Below are positions 1 through 8,906 of a stretch of DNA of 40,636 bases, piece after piece. The stretch's first letter is position 1. Each line of letters opens with the position of its first letter. Location: the NCBI GenBank assembly GCA_019359035.1, contig JAHHIC010000105.1:1-40636 (forward strand), read 5' to 3'. The stretch comes from Scytonematopsis contorta HA4267-MV1 (GTDB taxonomy: Bacteria > Cyanobacteriota > Cyanobacteriia > Cyanobacteriales > Nostocaceae). Made by a program: the position numbers and the translations under genes. A model generated the notes under the pieces. It was not told the DNA's origin. It ran no database searches and saw nothing but the letters and a program-made list of their open reading frames with translations.

Positions 1-1108
1 AACCACCGTACTCATGGGCATATGCTAAAAATTGCTCCCATGAAATATAAGATAATTTTGTTTCTGGTGGTAATTCGTCAATATCATTGTGTGATTGTTT
101 ATCAATTTGACCCCACCAAACTACACGCACAAATAAATTCAAAGATTTAAAATACTCGTATTGACGTAACCAGCGACGCATTACTTGCGGATTTTTTACA
201 TCCCCCGCATCTGGACATATGTTGATAGTTTTAATGTTTTTGGTGACAACAAAATTGGTAAATTGTTCTATTGAACTAGAAAAATTACCACCTGCTGCAC
301 CAACAAATAATTTATTAAAAGCTAGTGCTGCTATGGTCGCTTTCGGGAAACCTTCACATATAAACGCTTCGTTATCAAAATTATCACCAATCCAATCACC
401 AGGATTTTCTGATAATATTTTATCTCCAGGTACAAACGTAATTGGCAGTTCACCGTTTTTAAGGTGACTGGATTTATAGCCTAAAGGCCAGCGGTATTTT
501 CCACCTTCTGCAATATCTAACCTATATTGTCCACCATGAATTAAACCCGATAAGTTGTAAGCGGGCATAAATATAGCGCTTCCGGCTACTAGTAAACTTC
601 CACTCTTCACACCTGGATAGTTTGCAGGGAATAAAGCTGGAAGTCTTTCACCTGGTGTGACACTAAAAAATCCTAATTTATTGATTTGCTCTTGAGTAAA
701 ACCCCTAGAAGTTAAGTTCTCCCGGTGGTGACTAGATAACCCATAATATTTAGCTAGTTTGTGAGTATACTTATCAATTTCTTCTGGTTCAAGCTTACCT
801 TTGGCAGAAGCTCTAGCCGCTTCTCGCCTTTCTTGTTCTCGCTCTACACGTAGCTGTGACCAGCGTTCTGATTGCTCTGAATTAGCATCTTCGACAACCA
901 GCATACCCCAACATGCACCACCTTTTGTATCACCTAAATACCGGAAACCACGAATACCTCGGTGAGTGTTAAGACATAATACAAAATCACCATCTATACT
1001 GACTGCACAATCTGGCTTTTCATTTCCACATGCAGGACATTTAAAAGTGCGAGAAGTGCGAATAAAATTCTTCGTACCATGTTTTGATGTATTTGATGAG
1101 GGGGACAT
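1..1108 (-). CDS. Primase/Rep-like plasmid replication protein, 3' end cut by window edge
   Basis: The minus-strand frame opens at an ATG at 1106-1108 and stays open to the left edge (369 codons), so the C-terminus is missing. Residues 24-45 hold C24-x2-C27 and C45, with His/Arg following: a zinc-ribbon of the type at the N-terminus of DnaG-like primases. A Glu/Arg/Lys-rich helix follows around residues 85-115. Near residue 247 is a TOPRIM-like stretch (FICEGFPKATIAAL), followed by GAAGGNF, then CPDAGD near 297 and WWGQ...DIDEL. That order resembles the DUF3854 TOPRIM-like domain of cyanobacterial CyRepA1 plasmid replication proteins, recalled from family knowledge. The likely role is primer synthesis or initiation of plasmid replication in the cytoplasm. 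The neighbouring ParB-like gene fits a replication/partition module. It could instead be a phage-type primase-helicase; the missing C-terminus would decide. Confidence 0.72.
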   Translation of the reverse strand, partial: MSPSSNTSKHGTKNFIRTSRTFKCPACGNEKPDCAVSIDGDFVLCLNTHRGIRGFRYLGDTKGGACWGMLVVEDANSEQSERWSQLRVEREQERREAARASAKGKLEPEEIDKYTHKLAKYYGLSSHHRENLTSRGFTQEQINKLGFFSVTPGERLPALFPANYPGVKSGSLLVAGSAIFMPAYNLSGLIHGGQYRLDIAEGGKYRWPLGYKSSHLKNGELPITFVPGDKILSENPGDWIGDNFDNEAFICEGFPKATIAALAFNKLFVGAAGGNFSSSIEQFTNFVVTKNIKTINICPDAGDVKNPQVMRRWLRQYEYFKSLNLFVRVVWWGQIDKQSHNDIDELPPETKLSYISWEQFLAYAHEYGG

Positions 1109-1545
1109 ATTCTTTTATCTCCAGGTAGGTTGACTCAAACAAAAAAAAATCCAATTTACACGAGCTTTAGCTATCAAATCCTCTCTATGACGGGGGGTTT
1201 GATGAGCTAAAAACTAAATCTTATGTTCTCCGACAGAAAACATATGAATGCGGTGCATTGTAAGGATGTCGCGAGTAAGCTCGAATTTAAAATCCTTTGT
1301 ATATAAGGATTTATTCTTTTAATTTTGGAATTTTGATATGTTGCTCGCGTGCTGTAAACACAGTCGGCACAAGGGATTGATAAATTATTCACGAGTTTGT
1401 CCTTAAAAAAGTAAGTAAAACTCGTGCTACTTGAGGTTAAATTTGTGTTAGCTTTGACGTAAGTATTTTGTCTTTGTGGGGTTTTCGGTGGTCTTGGTTG
1501 AAAAGTAACCCACTACTTATGTAGAATGGTTTGCTATCTGTCTGG
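1109..1545. promoter_or_regulatory. Intergenic region with two inverted repeats between Rep-like and ParB-like genes
   Basis: About 440 bp without a convincing gene. Two inverted repeats are visible: AAATCCTT (1290-1297) with AAGGATTT (1305-1312), 7-base spacer; and CACGAGTTT (1390-1398) with AAACTCGTG (1418-1426), 19-base spacer. It lies upstream of the replication-type gene and downstream of the ParB-like gene, so it should hold the promoter of the former and perhaps a terminator for the latter. An origin or partition site is possible by position only; I see no iteron array. Confidence 0.4.
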
Positions 1546-2745
1546 CTAAGCTAACGCAAAATTAGTTTCAAGCGGCACGGTCTGGCCTCGAAAATCCACA
1601 CAATTTTCATGTGAATCAAAAAATGAGGATTCACGCTCGCAAACTATGCGTTCGTAGCCCCCAGCTTCTAAATCAGCTAAATATCTCTCAATAACCAAAG
1701 TAAAATTTACAACATTGAGTAGGCCAAGTAACCCCAGCCGAATTGGATAAATTCCTCCAAATTTACTCAGCAATCGATTAATTCGCTCGAAATCCAAGCC
1801 TGACGGTTCTTCACACACGAGCGCATTTATTTTGTTGGGACGTAAGGAAATCGTTTCTATCAAATGAGTTTTCGTGTTACGGAAACTAAAATATACGAAT
1901 TCATCCGTAATCTTTGTTATGCGAGCTTGGTGATAGACATCCGAACGCGGTGTGCGATTGAAAAAATATACCTGACCAACATCGTATTTACGCCAAGGAT
2001 TCCGAAACCCAGAAATGATAGCAGCCAATGCTTCAGGGATAGTTTTAAATTCTTCATTCTCAATTAATTGAAGAGCCTTAAACCTACGGTCATCATGCAA
2101 CAACTTGTAAGCTGCATCAATACTACGATTAAATTCATCCTTCAAAGCCGCAGCAATTATTAAACTACCTTCCAGCTCATATTGGGTAATTACCTGGAAT
2201 ATCTTTTTCGCTTTGAAGTAGCTACCAGTGCTTAAGTCAATACTTTTGCAAACTATATCCCGCACATTAATATGTTCAGAGTCCTTATGAGCAAAACTCT
2301 CTGCTTCTGTCAAATTTGACAGAAGGTCTCTGCGACGTGCTATATAAGCACCTTGCTGCTGACGTTCTTTTGCTAAAGGCCGTAGCTTTGCTTCAAGATA
2401 ATCTGCATCTATAAGCTTTTGATAGTGTGTCTTCCCCTCACGATGCAAATTGTAAATAAAAATTGCATCCATCTCGTCCTCAGGATTGGCATAAGTACCA
2501 ATTACAGCAGGTAGAGATTCCAATTTCATGCTTAAAGCTATTTGTAATCGACACTTACCAGAAATAACTACGTATTCGCCAGTGCGGGAACTCACCTGCA
2601 AAGGAGTCAGAATTCCATGCTTGTGAATACTTTCTTGTAGCTGAAAACGGGTTTCATTATCCCCATATATTTCTATTAATTTTGGATGCACTTTCAAACC
2701 TTGCGGTACTAGTTCAATAACCTGATGATTGCTTGATGATTGCAT
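1546..2745 (-). CDS. ParB/Spo0J-like partition or regulatory protein
   Basis: 399 aa. The N-terminus matches the ParB nuclease/CTPase-type domain: residues 33-52 hold the 'query' helix region (ESIHKHGILTPLQVS), residues 63-82 GKCRLQIALSMKLESLPAVI correspond to the GxRRxxAA...ipv block, and NLHREGKTHYQK follows near 99-110. Residues 162-183 (RDIVCKSIDLSTGSYFKAKK) look like the helix-turn-helix that follows in ParB/RepB proteins. The C-terminal half is not recognised. The family binds centromere-like sites and supports plasmid partition or regulates replication; some plasmid members are only regulators. No ParA gene lies in the window, so partition is inferred. Start is the ATG at 2745; no strong Shine-Dalgarno is visible. 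Confidence 0.75.
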   Translation of the reverse strand: MQSSSNHQVIELVPQGLKVHPKLIEIYGDNETRFQLQESIHKHGILTPLQVSSRTGEYVVISGKCRLQIALSMKLESLPAVIGTYANPEDEMDAIFIYNLHREGKTHYQKLIDADYLEAKLRPLAKERQQQGAYIARRRDLLSNLTEAESFAHKDSEHINVRDIVCKSIDLSTGSYFKAKKIFQVITQYELEGSLIIAAALKDEFNRSIDAAYKLLHDDRRFKALQLIENEEFKTIPEALAAIISGFRNPWRKYDVGQVYFFNRTPRSDVYHQARITKITDEFVYFSFRNTKTHLIETISLRPNKINALVCEEPSGLDFERINRLLSKFGGIYPIRLGLLGLLNVVNFTLVIERYLADLEAGGYERIVCERESSFFDSHENCVDFRGQTVPLETNFALA

Positions 2746-3024
2746 AATTTATTACCCAATCAATTCTATGTAAAGTATAAGTTAAATAAAATTCAAACCA
2801 TTTAAAGCCTTATTAGGATTGAATTTGAGAGAATATTGGCAGGATTAAAAATATTAATCTTGCTCAAAAATTACACAATATACAGATATAAAAGACATAA
2901 CTTACGAATATGCTTGGTAGCACCCAGCAGTTACGTCAAAATATTTCTGGTGTCAGAGAAAAAAACAAAAAATTAATCAAAAGACATCTACCAAAAGAAA
3001 GATGTACAAAAATCGTTAACATCA

Positions 3025-3033
3025 TGATATAAT
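3025..3033 (+). promoter_or_regulatory. Extended -10 promoter candidate
   Basis: TGATATAAT is a perfect TATAAT with an extended -10 TG. No good -35 is seen at 17 bp (a TGTACA-like hexamer lies about 19 bp upstream). If used, transcription would start near 3040 and give a leader of about 250 nt before the gene at 3291. A 40-codon basic reading frame at 2910-3032 ends across this site and has no visible ribosome binding site, so I do not call it. Confidence 0.4.
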
Positions 3034-3153
3034 CTACCTAAGTTGAGCGTTTGACAGAAAAAAGCTGTTCTGCTGGTTAAATTAATAACCTAAGCAAAAC
3101 GGATTTGAGTTGAGCGCACAAATTAAAAAGTTATCATGACACCTATTGTTTTC

Positions 3154-3222
3154 AATTGGTGAAGACCAATTTAAGCCATATTTGCCGTATGGCTTAAAGA
3201 TTACTTCCTAATCATTTTTTTT
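3154..3222 (+). promoter_or_regulatory. Tandem hairpins and T8 run in the leader of the HTH gene
   Basis: Three adjacent stem-loops: AATTGGT/ACCAATT with loop GAAG (3154-3171); an 11-bp stem TTTAAGCCATA (3170-3180) with TATGGCTTAAA (3188-3198); and a weak GATTA/TAATC stem (3199-3213) followed by eight T (3215-3222). The first two overlap by two bases and are therefore mutually constraining. This is the arrangement of an attenuator or intrinsic terminator within a 5' leader. It could also be a small regulatory RNA near the replication genes. Intergenic 2746-3290 otherwise shows only short repeats such as AGTTGAGCG twice. Confidence 0.5.
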
Positions 3223-3290
3223 CGCTTGGAAGAAGTTTATCACACTTCTATTTATTAGGCAAATCTTTATTAAAAAGGTTAGGGGAAACC

Positions 3291-3785
3291 ATGCCAAAGG
3301 TTTTTAAGCAAGCTCATAGATATAAAGAAGATAACCTTTCGTACAAGCTAGAGCAAAAAGAGTTTGAAAAAAAAATACTACAGCATGTAGCCAATAGTAA
3401 AAGCGACAAAGCTTCCAAAAAAGCGAAGATACTATTAGAACTGTTTGTGGGAGAAACCCGAGAAAACATAAGCAAGCGGTATGGTGTTAGTAAAGGTACT
3501 ATAAGCCATACTATAAGACAATGGCTATCAATTGATTTTGACTCGGTGGATAGCTGGGAAGAAAAAGTAGATTTAACTGTAAGTGCGCTCCAGAAGCTAA
3601 CCAAACCTAAAACTTTAAATGAAAAAGAAGTGCGAGTCATAGCAGAAATAGGCAGAGAAATGGAAGATAGTGGGTATAAAAGTAGACTTTCCTTAAATAA
3701 AGAAATAGCTAAAGAAGCTAAACTTAAAGGCTTACCGGATGTATCACCACGTACTATAGGTCGTATCCTCCAAAAAACCTATTAA
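3291..3785 (+). CDS. Small double helix-turn-helix DNA-binding protein
   Basis: 164 aa with start ATG preceded by AGGGGAAACC, a good ribosome binding site. Residues 30-78 form a helical region ending in a clear HTH (ISKRYGVSKGTISHTIRQW, 60-78). Residues 104-164 look like a second winged/HTH unit ending in VSPRTIGRILQK. Two consecutive HTH units of this kind resemble the paired DNA-binding half of IS630/Tc1 transposases, but no catalytic domain follows (stop at 3785), so this is either a stand-alone regulator or a domesticated or truncated transposase N-half. It stands alone on the plus strand behind a structured leader, suggesting controlled expression. Function unknown beyond DNA binding. 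Confidence 0.7.
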   Translation: MPKVFKQAHRYKEDNLSYKLEQKEFEKKILQHVANSKSDKASKKAKILLELFVGETRENISKRYGVSKGTISHTIRQWLSIDFDSVDSWEEKVDLTVSALQKLTKPKTLNEKEVRVIAEIGREMEDSGYKSRLSLNKEIAKEAKLKGLPDVSPRTIGRILQKTY

Positions 3786-3950
3786 TTTATTCTAAATCTC
3801 AAAAATTGCCAGGGCTTTGTAATTAAGCTCTGTCTTTTTAGTGTTCGATTTATTGCTTAACTAACTGAATACATATATTGCTACCTCACTAAAATTTTGC
3901 CCAACTTTATATTTTCTTAGCTTTCAAGAAAATAAGAGCTTAGAAAATTT

Positions 3951-4232
3951 TTAATTTGTTAATTTTTGTATCAACGTCGTATTATAAAGTTCAGCTTGCT
4001 TATTTTGTTTTGGTAAGGTTTTTTGACTAACCAAATCTTTTGGTTTTAATGAAGCAAGCTCAACAAAATCACAAATACTAGAAGTATTGGGAAATTTTGC
4101 TTCGGCTTGAAAAAATTGGTAAAACATCCAAAAGATAGAAAAAAATAAGAAAACGGGGAACAGTACACTGTTGATAGCCTGAGTGGTGGCAGGAATATCG
4201 AAAGCAGAGCAGTCAAACAACAAATCAAACAT
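3951..4232 (-). CDS. Small single-pass membrane protein
   Basis: 93 aa. AGGAG lies about 7 nt before the ATG at 4232, a good ribosome binding site. Residues about 20-41 (VLFPVFLFFSIFWMFYQFF) form one very aromatic transmembrane segment; the C-terminal half is polar and Lys/Gln/Asn-rich, without known motifs. Same strand as the two-TM protein at 4422-5678 upstream, separated by a 189-bp gap with a GC-rich hairpin, so the two may be co-transcribed. It resembles in style the small membrane proteins of the 9713-20194 operon. No family recognised. Confidence 0.6.
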   Translation of the reverse strand: MFDLLFDCSAFDIPATTQAINSVLFPVFLFFSIFWMFYQFFQAEAKFPNTSSICDFVELASLKPKDLVSQKTLPKQNKQAELYNTTLIQKLTN

Positions 4233-4277
4233 TTTAGTTAGCTCCTAATTATTGATTGAGTGATTCTGACATCACCC

Positions 4278-4304
4278 AGTAGTGGGGGGGATTCCCCCGT
4301 ACTG
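4278..4304. promoter_or_regulatory. GC-rich hairpin between two minus-strand membrane-protein genes
   Basis: CAGTA (4278-4282) pairs with TACTG (4300-4304), and an inner G-run (4284-4290) pairs with CCCCC (4294-4298). It stands out from the AT-rich surroundings. No U-run follows on the minus strand, so it is not a classic intrinsic terminator. It may protect or partly terminate the 4422-5678 message before the next gene. Confidence 0.4.
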
Positions 4305-4421
4305 AGCGCGTCACATCACAAACAACCAAATTAGAAGAAAAAGTTGAAAATCAAGTAAGAAACTTGGTTATTAAACGCGCTCTCAAGTTGAAGTTATAAG
4401 TTTGATAGCTATATTTGGTTG

Positions 4422-5678
4422 TTAGATTGATTTCAGGAACTCGACAAAATTTAAGAGGTTATAATCATTCCTAATTTTTTTTGGAACAATTGACTCGTAA
4501 GGGTAGAGAGGAACACCGTCAAATCGAAAACGATAAACACGAGTATAACCAGAGTTTAGTGAGGGAGATTTGACGAATAAATTTATTCCTTTGTCGCTTA
4601 TTTGAGCGATAGCAATACCTTTTAACTCTTCATTAATTTTGTCTAAGTCTCCAGAAAAATCTTGCTCAATTATTTCTCTGGACGAGAAAAACTGGACATA
4701 ATCTACCAAATTAGTACTACCTAATTGGTTAAGTTGGTCGGAATCTTGCATTAGATTTCCTGACCATTCAAAATAGAATTTACGATTGAAGTGTTCGTCC
4801 CAAAGAATATGATACCCTTCATCTGTTTTTTGGATATAAGCCTTACTCAGCTTTATTTGTTGATTGAAGTTATCAATGATTTCTTCGCGCTCATAGCAAT
4901 GATAAACTAGCCGCGAATCAAGCTTTTTATCAGGGCAAAACTGAAAATCATCCAAACCGTAAGGGTGGATACCACATACGATATCATTATCGCCATATAA
5001 ATTGGTACAACCTTTACAAACGCTACAATTATAAAAGCTATTTTCCACAGCATAAATGTAGGTCTTATGAGCACTTATGTACTCAACTATTGCACTATCT
5101 GGTATTGGCTTTAAGGATGAAAATCCTTTTCCTACAAGCTTGTCTTGGTCATAATCTACATCAAATATTTTGCACAAAGAGTCAATTTGGTAATCTTGCA
5201 ACTCATTGTAAATTACTATTTTGTGGCTAGATTTATCCTCAACTCTACCAACGACTAATTTATCTTCTAACCCTTTAATAGTCATTACCTTATACAGGTA
5301 AATGTCAATTTTATCAGATTGAAATTGATAAGTATATTTTATTCTAGACTTATCATCTTGTACTTGAGATTTTTTGCGCTTTAAAGTTTGAGAAACAGCA
5401 GTAATACTAGCAGAAACTTCTTGTGGAAGCATAGCAGCACCATATGCTAAAGCCACACCGGAAGAATAGCCAAGTAATCCAAAAGTAATAGCAGAAATTC
5501 CTAAGTTAGCTATTTGCTCAGCACGTTTTTCTGGTATTATTTCTACTCCACCTTTTGTAAGATGACGTAAACCTAATCCACCAAAAGTTGTTAACGCACC
5601 AATACCAATTGCTGCTAAAGAAACTGCTCCTAATGCTACATTTAATTTCTCAAACAATTCACCAAATCTCTTAAACAT
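4422..5678 (-). CDS. Two-TM protein with a CxxCxxC...C...C cysteine cluster
   Basis: 418 aa from the ATG at 5678, chosen because AGGGGAAAA precedes it closely; an in-frame ATG 16 codons upstream has no such site. Residues about 14-35 and 57-83 are two glycine/alanine-rich transmembrane helices. A large soluble region follows. It holds C218-x2-C221-x2-C224 with C235 and C248 (C-x2-C-x2-C ... CGIHPYG ... CPD), a likely metal or Fe-S site, seen directly. I do not recognise a family for the whole protein. The second TM block (NLGISAITFGLLGYS) resembles NLGLISLGFLGYS in the protein at 12716-13642, which links this gene to that operon. Possible membrane-anchored redox or metal-binding accessory protein; this is inference. 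Confidence 0.6.
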   Translation of the reverse strand: MFKRFGELFEKLNVALGAVSLAAIGIGALTTFGGLGLRHLTKGGVEIIPEKRAEQIANLGISAITFGLLGYSSGVALAYGAAMLPQEVSASITAVSQTLKRKKSQVQDDKSRIKYTYQFQSDKIDIYLYKVMTIKGLEDKLVVGRVEDKSSHKIVIYNELQDYQIDSLCKIFDVDYDQDKLVGKGFSSLKPIPDSAIVEYISAHKTYIYAVENSFYNCSVCKGCTNLYGDNDIVCGIHPYGLDDFQFCPDKKLDSRLVYHCYEREEIIDNFNQQIKLSKAYIQKTDEGYHILWDEHFNRKFYFEWSGNLMQDSDQLNQLGSTNLVDYVQFFSSREIIEQDFSGDLDKINEELKGIAIAQISDKGINLFVKSPSLNSGYTRVYRFRFDGVPLYPYESIVPKKIRNDYNLLNFVEFLKSI

Positions 5679-5738
5679 AATTTTCCCCTTTCTAGATGCA
5701 CAGTTCAAAAAGTCTTGCCCCGGCATAAATTTGGGATT

Positions 5739-5837
5739 TTGAGAATAAACTATAAGCCTACACCTTACTATTTCAACAAACTATTAGTTAATTGCTTAAA
5801 TTTCAGTATCGGGTTAGTTTTTGGACTTTGGACAAAA
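5739..5837. repeat. Left arm of split inverted repeat, interrupted by 67 bp
   Basis: TTGAGAATAAACTAT (5739-5753) and TTGGACTTTGGACAAAA (5821-5837) together match, in inverted orientation, one uninterrupted 31-bp stretch at 9630-9660. On this side 67 bp separate the two halves. The intact copy on the other side suggests either an insertion here or a deletion there. Each arm is followed on its inner side by a GTTCGC...GCGAAC palindrome. Confidence 0.6.
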
Positions 5838-5842
5838 AGAGC

Positions 5843-7588
5843 TTGTTCGCAAATGATTTACGCGAACTGTTAAAATATGTAACTTTTCTATCTCAGTCTT
5901 GAATTCTACTGAGTAAAACAACCGTATTTCAAGCAAAACTACGCAACTTGCTGTTGTGGCTTGTTTGATTTTTGTCCCTTCTTAATGACAGGACACTTAA
6001 CTCGTCTGGTTTGAGTTTGGCCTGCTGCTCGACCGGTCGAATTTCCCCGGGTTTTGGGAGAATGCCCTGGTTTGCCAATCTCCGAAATAATTCTTTGGAA
6101 ATTACGTTGAACTGTACTAGGAGTGGGAGTAGAGTCACTACTTTGTTTTAAATAACGCTAAAGCGGCTTCGGTAATTGTGTAGCTAACTCTCTTGCAGCC
6201 CATAACTGTACGTAAGCTAATAATACTAATCGTATCCAATTTTCTTCGTGTTCTAGCTCTGGAGTCTGAAACTGTGTCATTAACAAACGTTGTTTACCAA
6301 AACGGAAAAAATGTTCTATACCAAACCTCTCTCTATAGCTTTGGTATGCTACAAGGGGTGAAATTTCAGATAATCGCTCACCCATCATAATTAACCACAT
6401 TGGTTTCCAAACGAGTTTGTCAGTGTCATCCGCAACACTAACTCTCATAAGGGTAAAGGGGTGACGATACATTAGTTCTGTTTTAGTTCCTCTCATTAAC
6501 ATTTGATGCCAAGCTTGTATTGTTACCGTCAATTGGCGACCGCTACGGGTAGTATGTTTCGTTTCTACAGTCTCATTACTTGGGTGCCAAGTGCTTTCAT
6601 CAGCAAGATTAAAGCGTTCACCAAATTTTTTTGGACAACCGCGTTTACTTGCTTCTTGCTGTATGGGAGGAGATTGGTAGAAGATTCGATTACTACGTAC
6701 CCTGGCTACCACAACTAAATTTTTGTGTTTACACTGTTCAAATAAAAACGAACGCTGACTATAAGTGCTATCTGCTACTACTACAGTTAATTCACCGTAC
6801 CAAGGAAGTGATTCATCAGACATTAAAGTCTTGATTTGTTTGCTAGCGACTCGGACACCACTTGACTCAATTGGTACTCTTTCTCCTGATAAGGGAATCG
6901 ACCAAGATGAACTATCAGAACCATTTTTTTCTGGCAAGGCACAGACTATAGAGTAATTATGTCCAATATTGATGGGTTTATTTCCTGCTACCGTATTGGG
7001 TTGATAAATATACCCTACTTCTGGCATAGTTCTTGAGTATGGACGCGGATGGGGAGTTGTATCCGGCGCTATTAAGTAAAAAGGGCGTTTGTTGGGTTTG
7101 GGAACAACAGAAGCAACCGTCCGAGTTAGATTTTTGAGTAATTTTCTTCTCTTCTTTCTATCTGTATTTGATGTATCAAATGACTCTTTTATCGCTTTAT
7201 AAACAGAGTTATAAGTTCTTGAAAACAAAGGGCTTAAAGATAACTCCGCTACTGAACTTACCCCAGTATTAGCAGCAAGTGCATCAAGCAAATCTATGAT
7301 ACTGTCGGAGTTTTTAGGAAAACAAATATTAATTGTTGTCTAAACGACCGAAATTGCGCTATTAATTGATTGTTATTATGTTTTGACATGGCTATCAGCA
7401 CCCTCAATATATATATAGGAATTTAGATTTTACTATGTATTTAGAGACTGATGGCTATTTTTGTGACATTAATTGACGCCCGTCATAGTGTAAATTCAAG
7501 TTAAAAAACTATTTTTAGCATTTATAATCAGATTTAATGATATATCTAGAAGTAGCAGTTATGAATCGCGTAAATCATTCGCGAACAA
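5843..7588 (-). mobile_element. Insertion sequence A with 23-bp terminal inverted repeats
   Basis: TTGTTCGC...GATTTACGCGA at 5843-5865 is matched in inverted orientation at 7566-7588 with one mismatch, flanking the transposase pseudogene. Length about 1.75 kb. I see no convincing target-site duplication. The left terminal repeat is itself part of a 23-bp palindrome (5845-5867) related to the one at 9597-9619. The element is probably immobile because its transposase is broken. Confidence 0.65.
5939..7389 (-). pseudogene. DDE transposase of IS A, broken by a frameshift and an in-frame TAG
   Basis: The longest open part (6158-7291) has DDE-type blocks: an Asp in YLIAPDTTP, another in VVVADSTYS, and a Glu in RFGIEHFFRFGKQ. 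The TAG at 6158-6160 is in frame with 72 further codons of clearly coding character (LPKPL-stop-RYLKQSSD, then TPSTVQRNFQRII, ending at TAG 5939-5941), so it is a nonsense mutation near the C-terminus. At the other end an ATG at 7389 opens MSKHNNNQLIAQFRSFRQQ, but this frame must shift by -1 around 7312-7325 (an A5 run) to join NSDSIIDLLDALAAN. The total span of 1451 nt agrees with one lost base. Family resembles cyanobacterial IS701-like DDE transposases; exact family uncertain. Readthrough or -1 slippage cannot be excluded, but decay is simpler. Confidence 0.8.
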
Positions 7589-7650
7589 CTTTACTTTTTG
7601 CTTATGCCAGAACATGTTAAGCCACCTGGAATTCGGGATTTAGCTATACC

Positions 7651-8797
7651 TTATATCTTGCACCTGAAAATTTGAATGTCAATTCCCTGACTAAGTGCCA
7701 GTTCTTTCAGGCGTTCAATATCTTGTAAAAGAAGTAACACAGCCTGCAGGAGGGAAGATAGTTTGGAATGCGGTTTCTGCGGCTTGCCCCCAATCAGGTA
7801 AATTTGTAGATGCGATAGCAACAAGGGTATCTTCCGTGAAGCTCATTGATAAATAAGCCCAATGCGCTAAAATATAAGAAATAAAAGACAGTACCAACCA
7901 ACGATAAACGCCTAAAAGTGTCCCCTGTCCAAAACGGTGCAATACAAAACGGTGCTTCGCAGTTTTAAACCAGCCCTCAATCTGCCATCGTCGTTTACCC
8001 CACCAAGAAATGGTGCTAGCTTTAAGAGCTTTGGTAGAAACGACAAATCGTTTTTCGTACCTGCCGTCATGACGTTTAAAGTAATACCAAGATACATAGA
8101 CAGGAAACTTCAAGCCTCTCAGTCGAAGTTGTTGTCCCCGCTTGTGCAGTTGAGCAACACTACGACCGTCGATTAGCTTTCGGGTACAAGCGATACCAGC
8201 AATGATGTGCTGTCTTTTTCTTCGGACACTCTCTAGAAATTGCACAGTGCCAAAAGCTGTATCTACGAGAACCATTACCTGGAAATGCTTGGTTAATTTT
8301 TTAGGTAAAGATTTGACCATTTTTAATGCCAGTTGTGCTGGAGAACAGGTTCCTTTTCCCCTCCAGACACGGAAACTCCAAGGAATTCGCCACCTACCGA
8401 CAACTAAATAAGCCACAACCAGGTGCAAACCTCGTTTTCCATTGTAAACTGCGATTAAATTGTTAAATTCTTTGAATTTTCCGAATTTCTCCAAAGTTGT
8501 GAGGTCAATAATCACTTGTAGGAAAGGTTTACGTCCCTTTGGACATTCAGATAAAATCTCCTTAATTATGCGATTACGAGTAGTGCGAATTACATTACGT
8601 GTTGACCAATTATAAATATTAAGAAATCTGCTCAGTGCGCTAGCAGATTTGCTTTTACTATGTTCAGGTAACGGATATCCATGTGCTTCTAAGAACAAGC
8701 CCAACATAGATTCCAGATTTTCTTGTTGGTATGTAGAAGGCATCAAAGATAGTAAGGTGTACACTAAGTTCTGGGCGTGGGCAAGAATAGATTCCAT
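7651..8797 (-). pseudogene. Second DDE (IS4-like) transposase, frameshifted near the C-terminus
   Basis: From the ATG at 8797 the frame runs 360 codons to 7715. It shows Asp in VIIDLTTLE, Asp in VLVDTAFGT, and a YREK-like Glu in RRWQIEGWFKTAKHRF: a DDE nuclease. Its tail after FQTIFP reads unlike a transposase, whereas the +1 frame from about 7755 continues LQAVLLLLQDIERLKELALS and stops at TAA 7651-7653. One extra base near the CCCTCC at 7745-7755 explains this (1147 nt total, 3n+1). Catalytic residues all precede the shift, so activity is not excluded. No clear terminal repeats were found in 7589-7650 or 8798-8906. Confidence 0.75.
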
Positions 8798-8906
8798 TTT
8801 TTTCTTGCTTTATTCAAAATACATTTCAACGCCCTTTTTCTCATGTTTTGAGTCTATAAAGCAAATCGAAAAGTCTAAATACTTTATAGCCTGATATTCC
8901 TTTTTA

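Noticed and set aside
1207-1392. A 61-codon minus-strand frame in the replication intergenic region
   Set aside because: No ribosome binding site, no protein-like pattern, and it covers the inverted repeats.
2910-3032. A 40-codon basic frame upstream of the HTH gene
   Set aside because: No ribosome binding site, and its end overlaps the promoter candidate; not supportable as a gene.
5929-6138. A 69-codon minus-strand frame after transposase A
   Set aside because: It is a different frame over the same DNA that, in the transposase frame, encodes the true C-terminus after the TAG.
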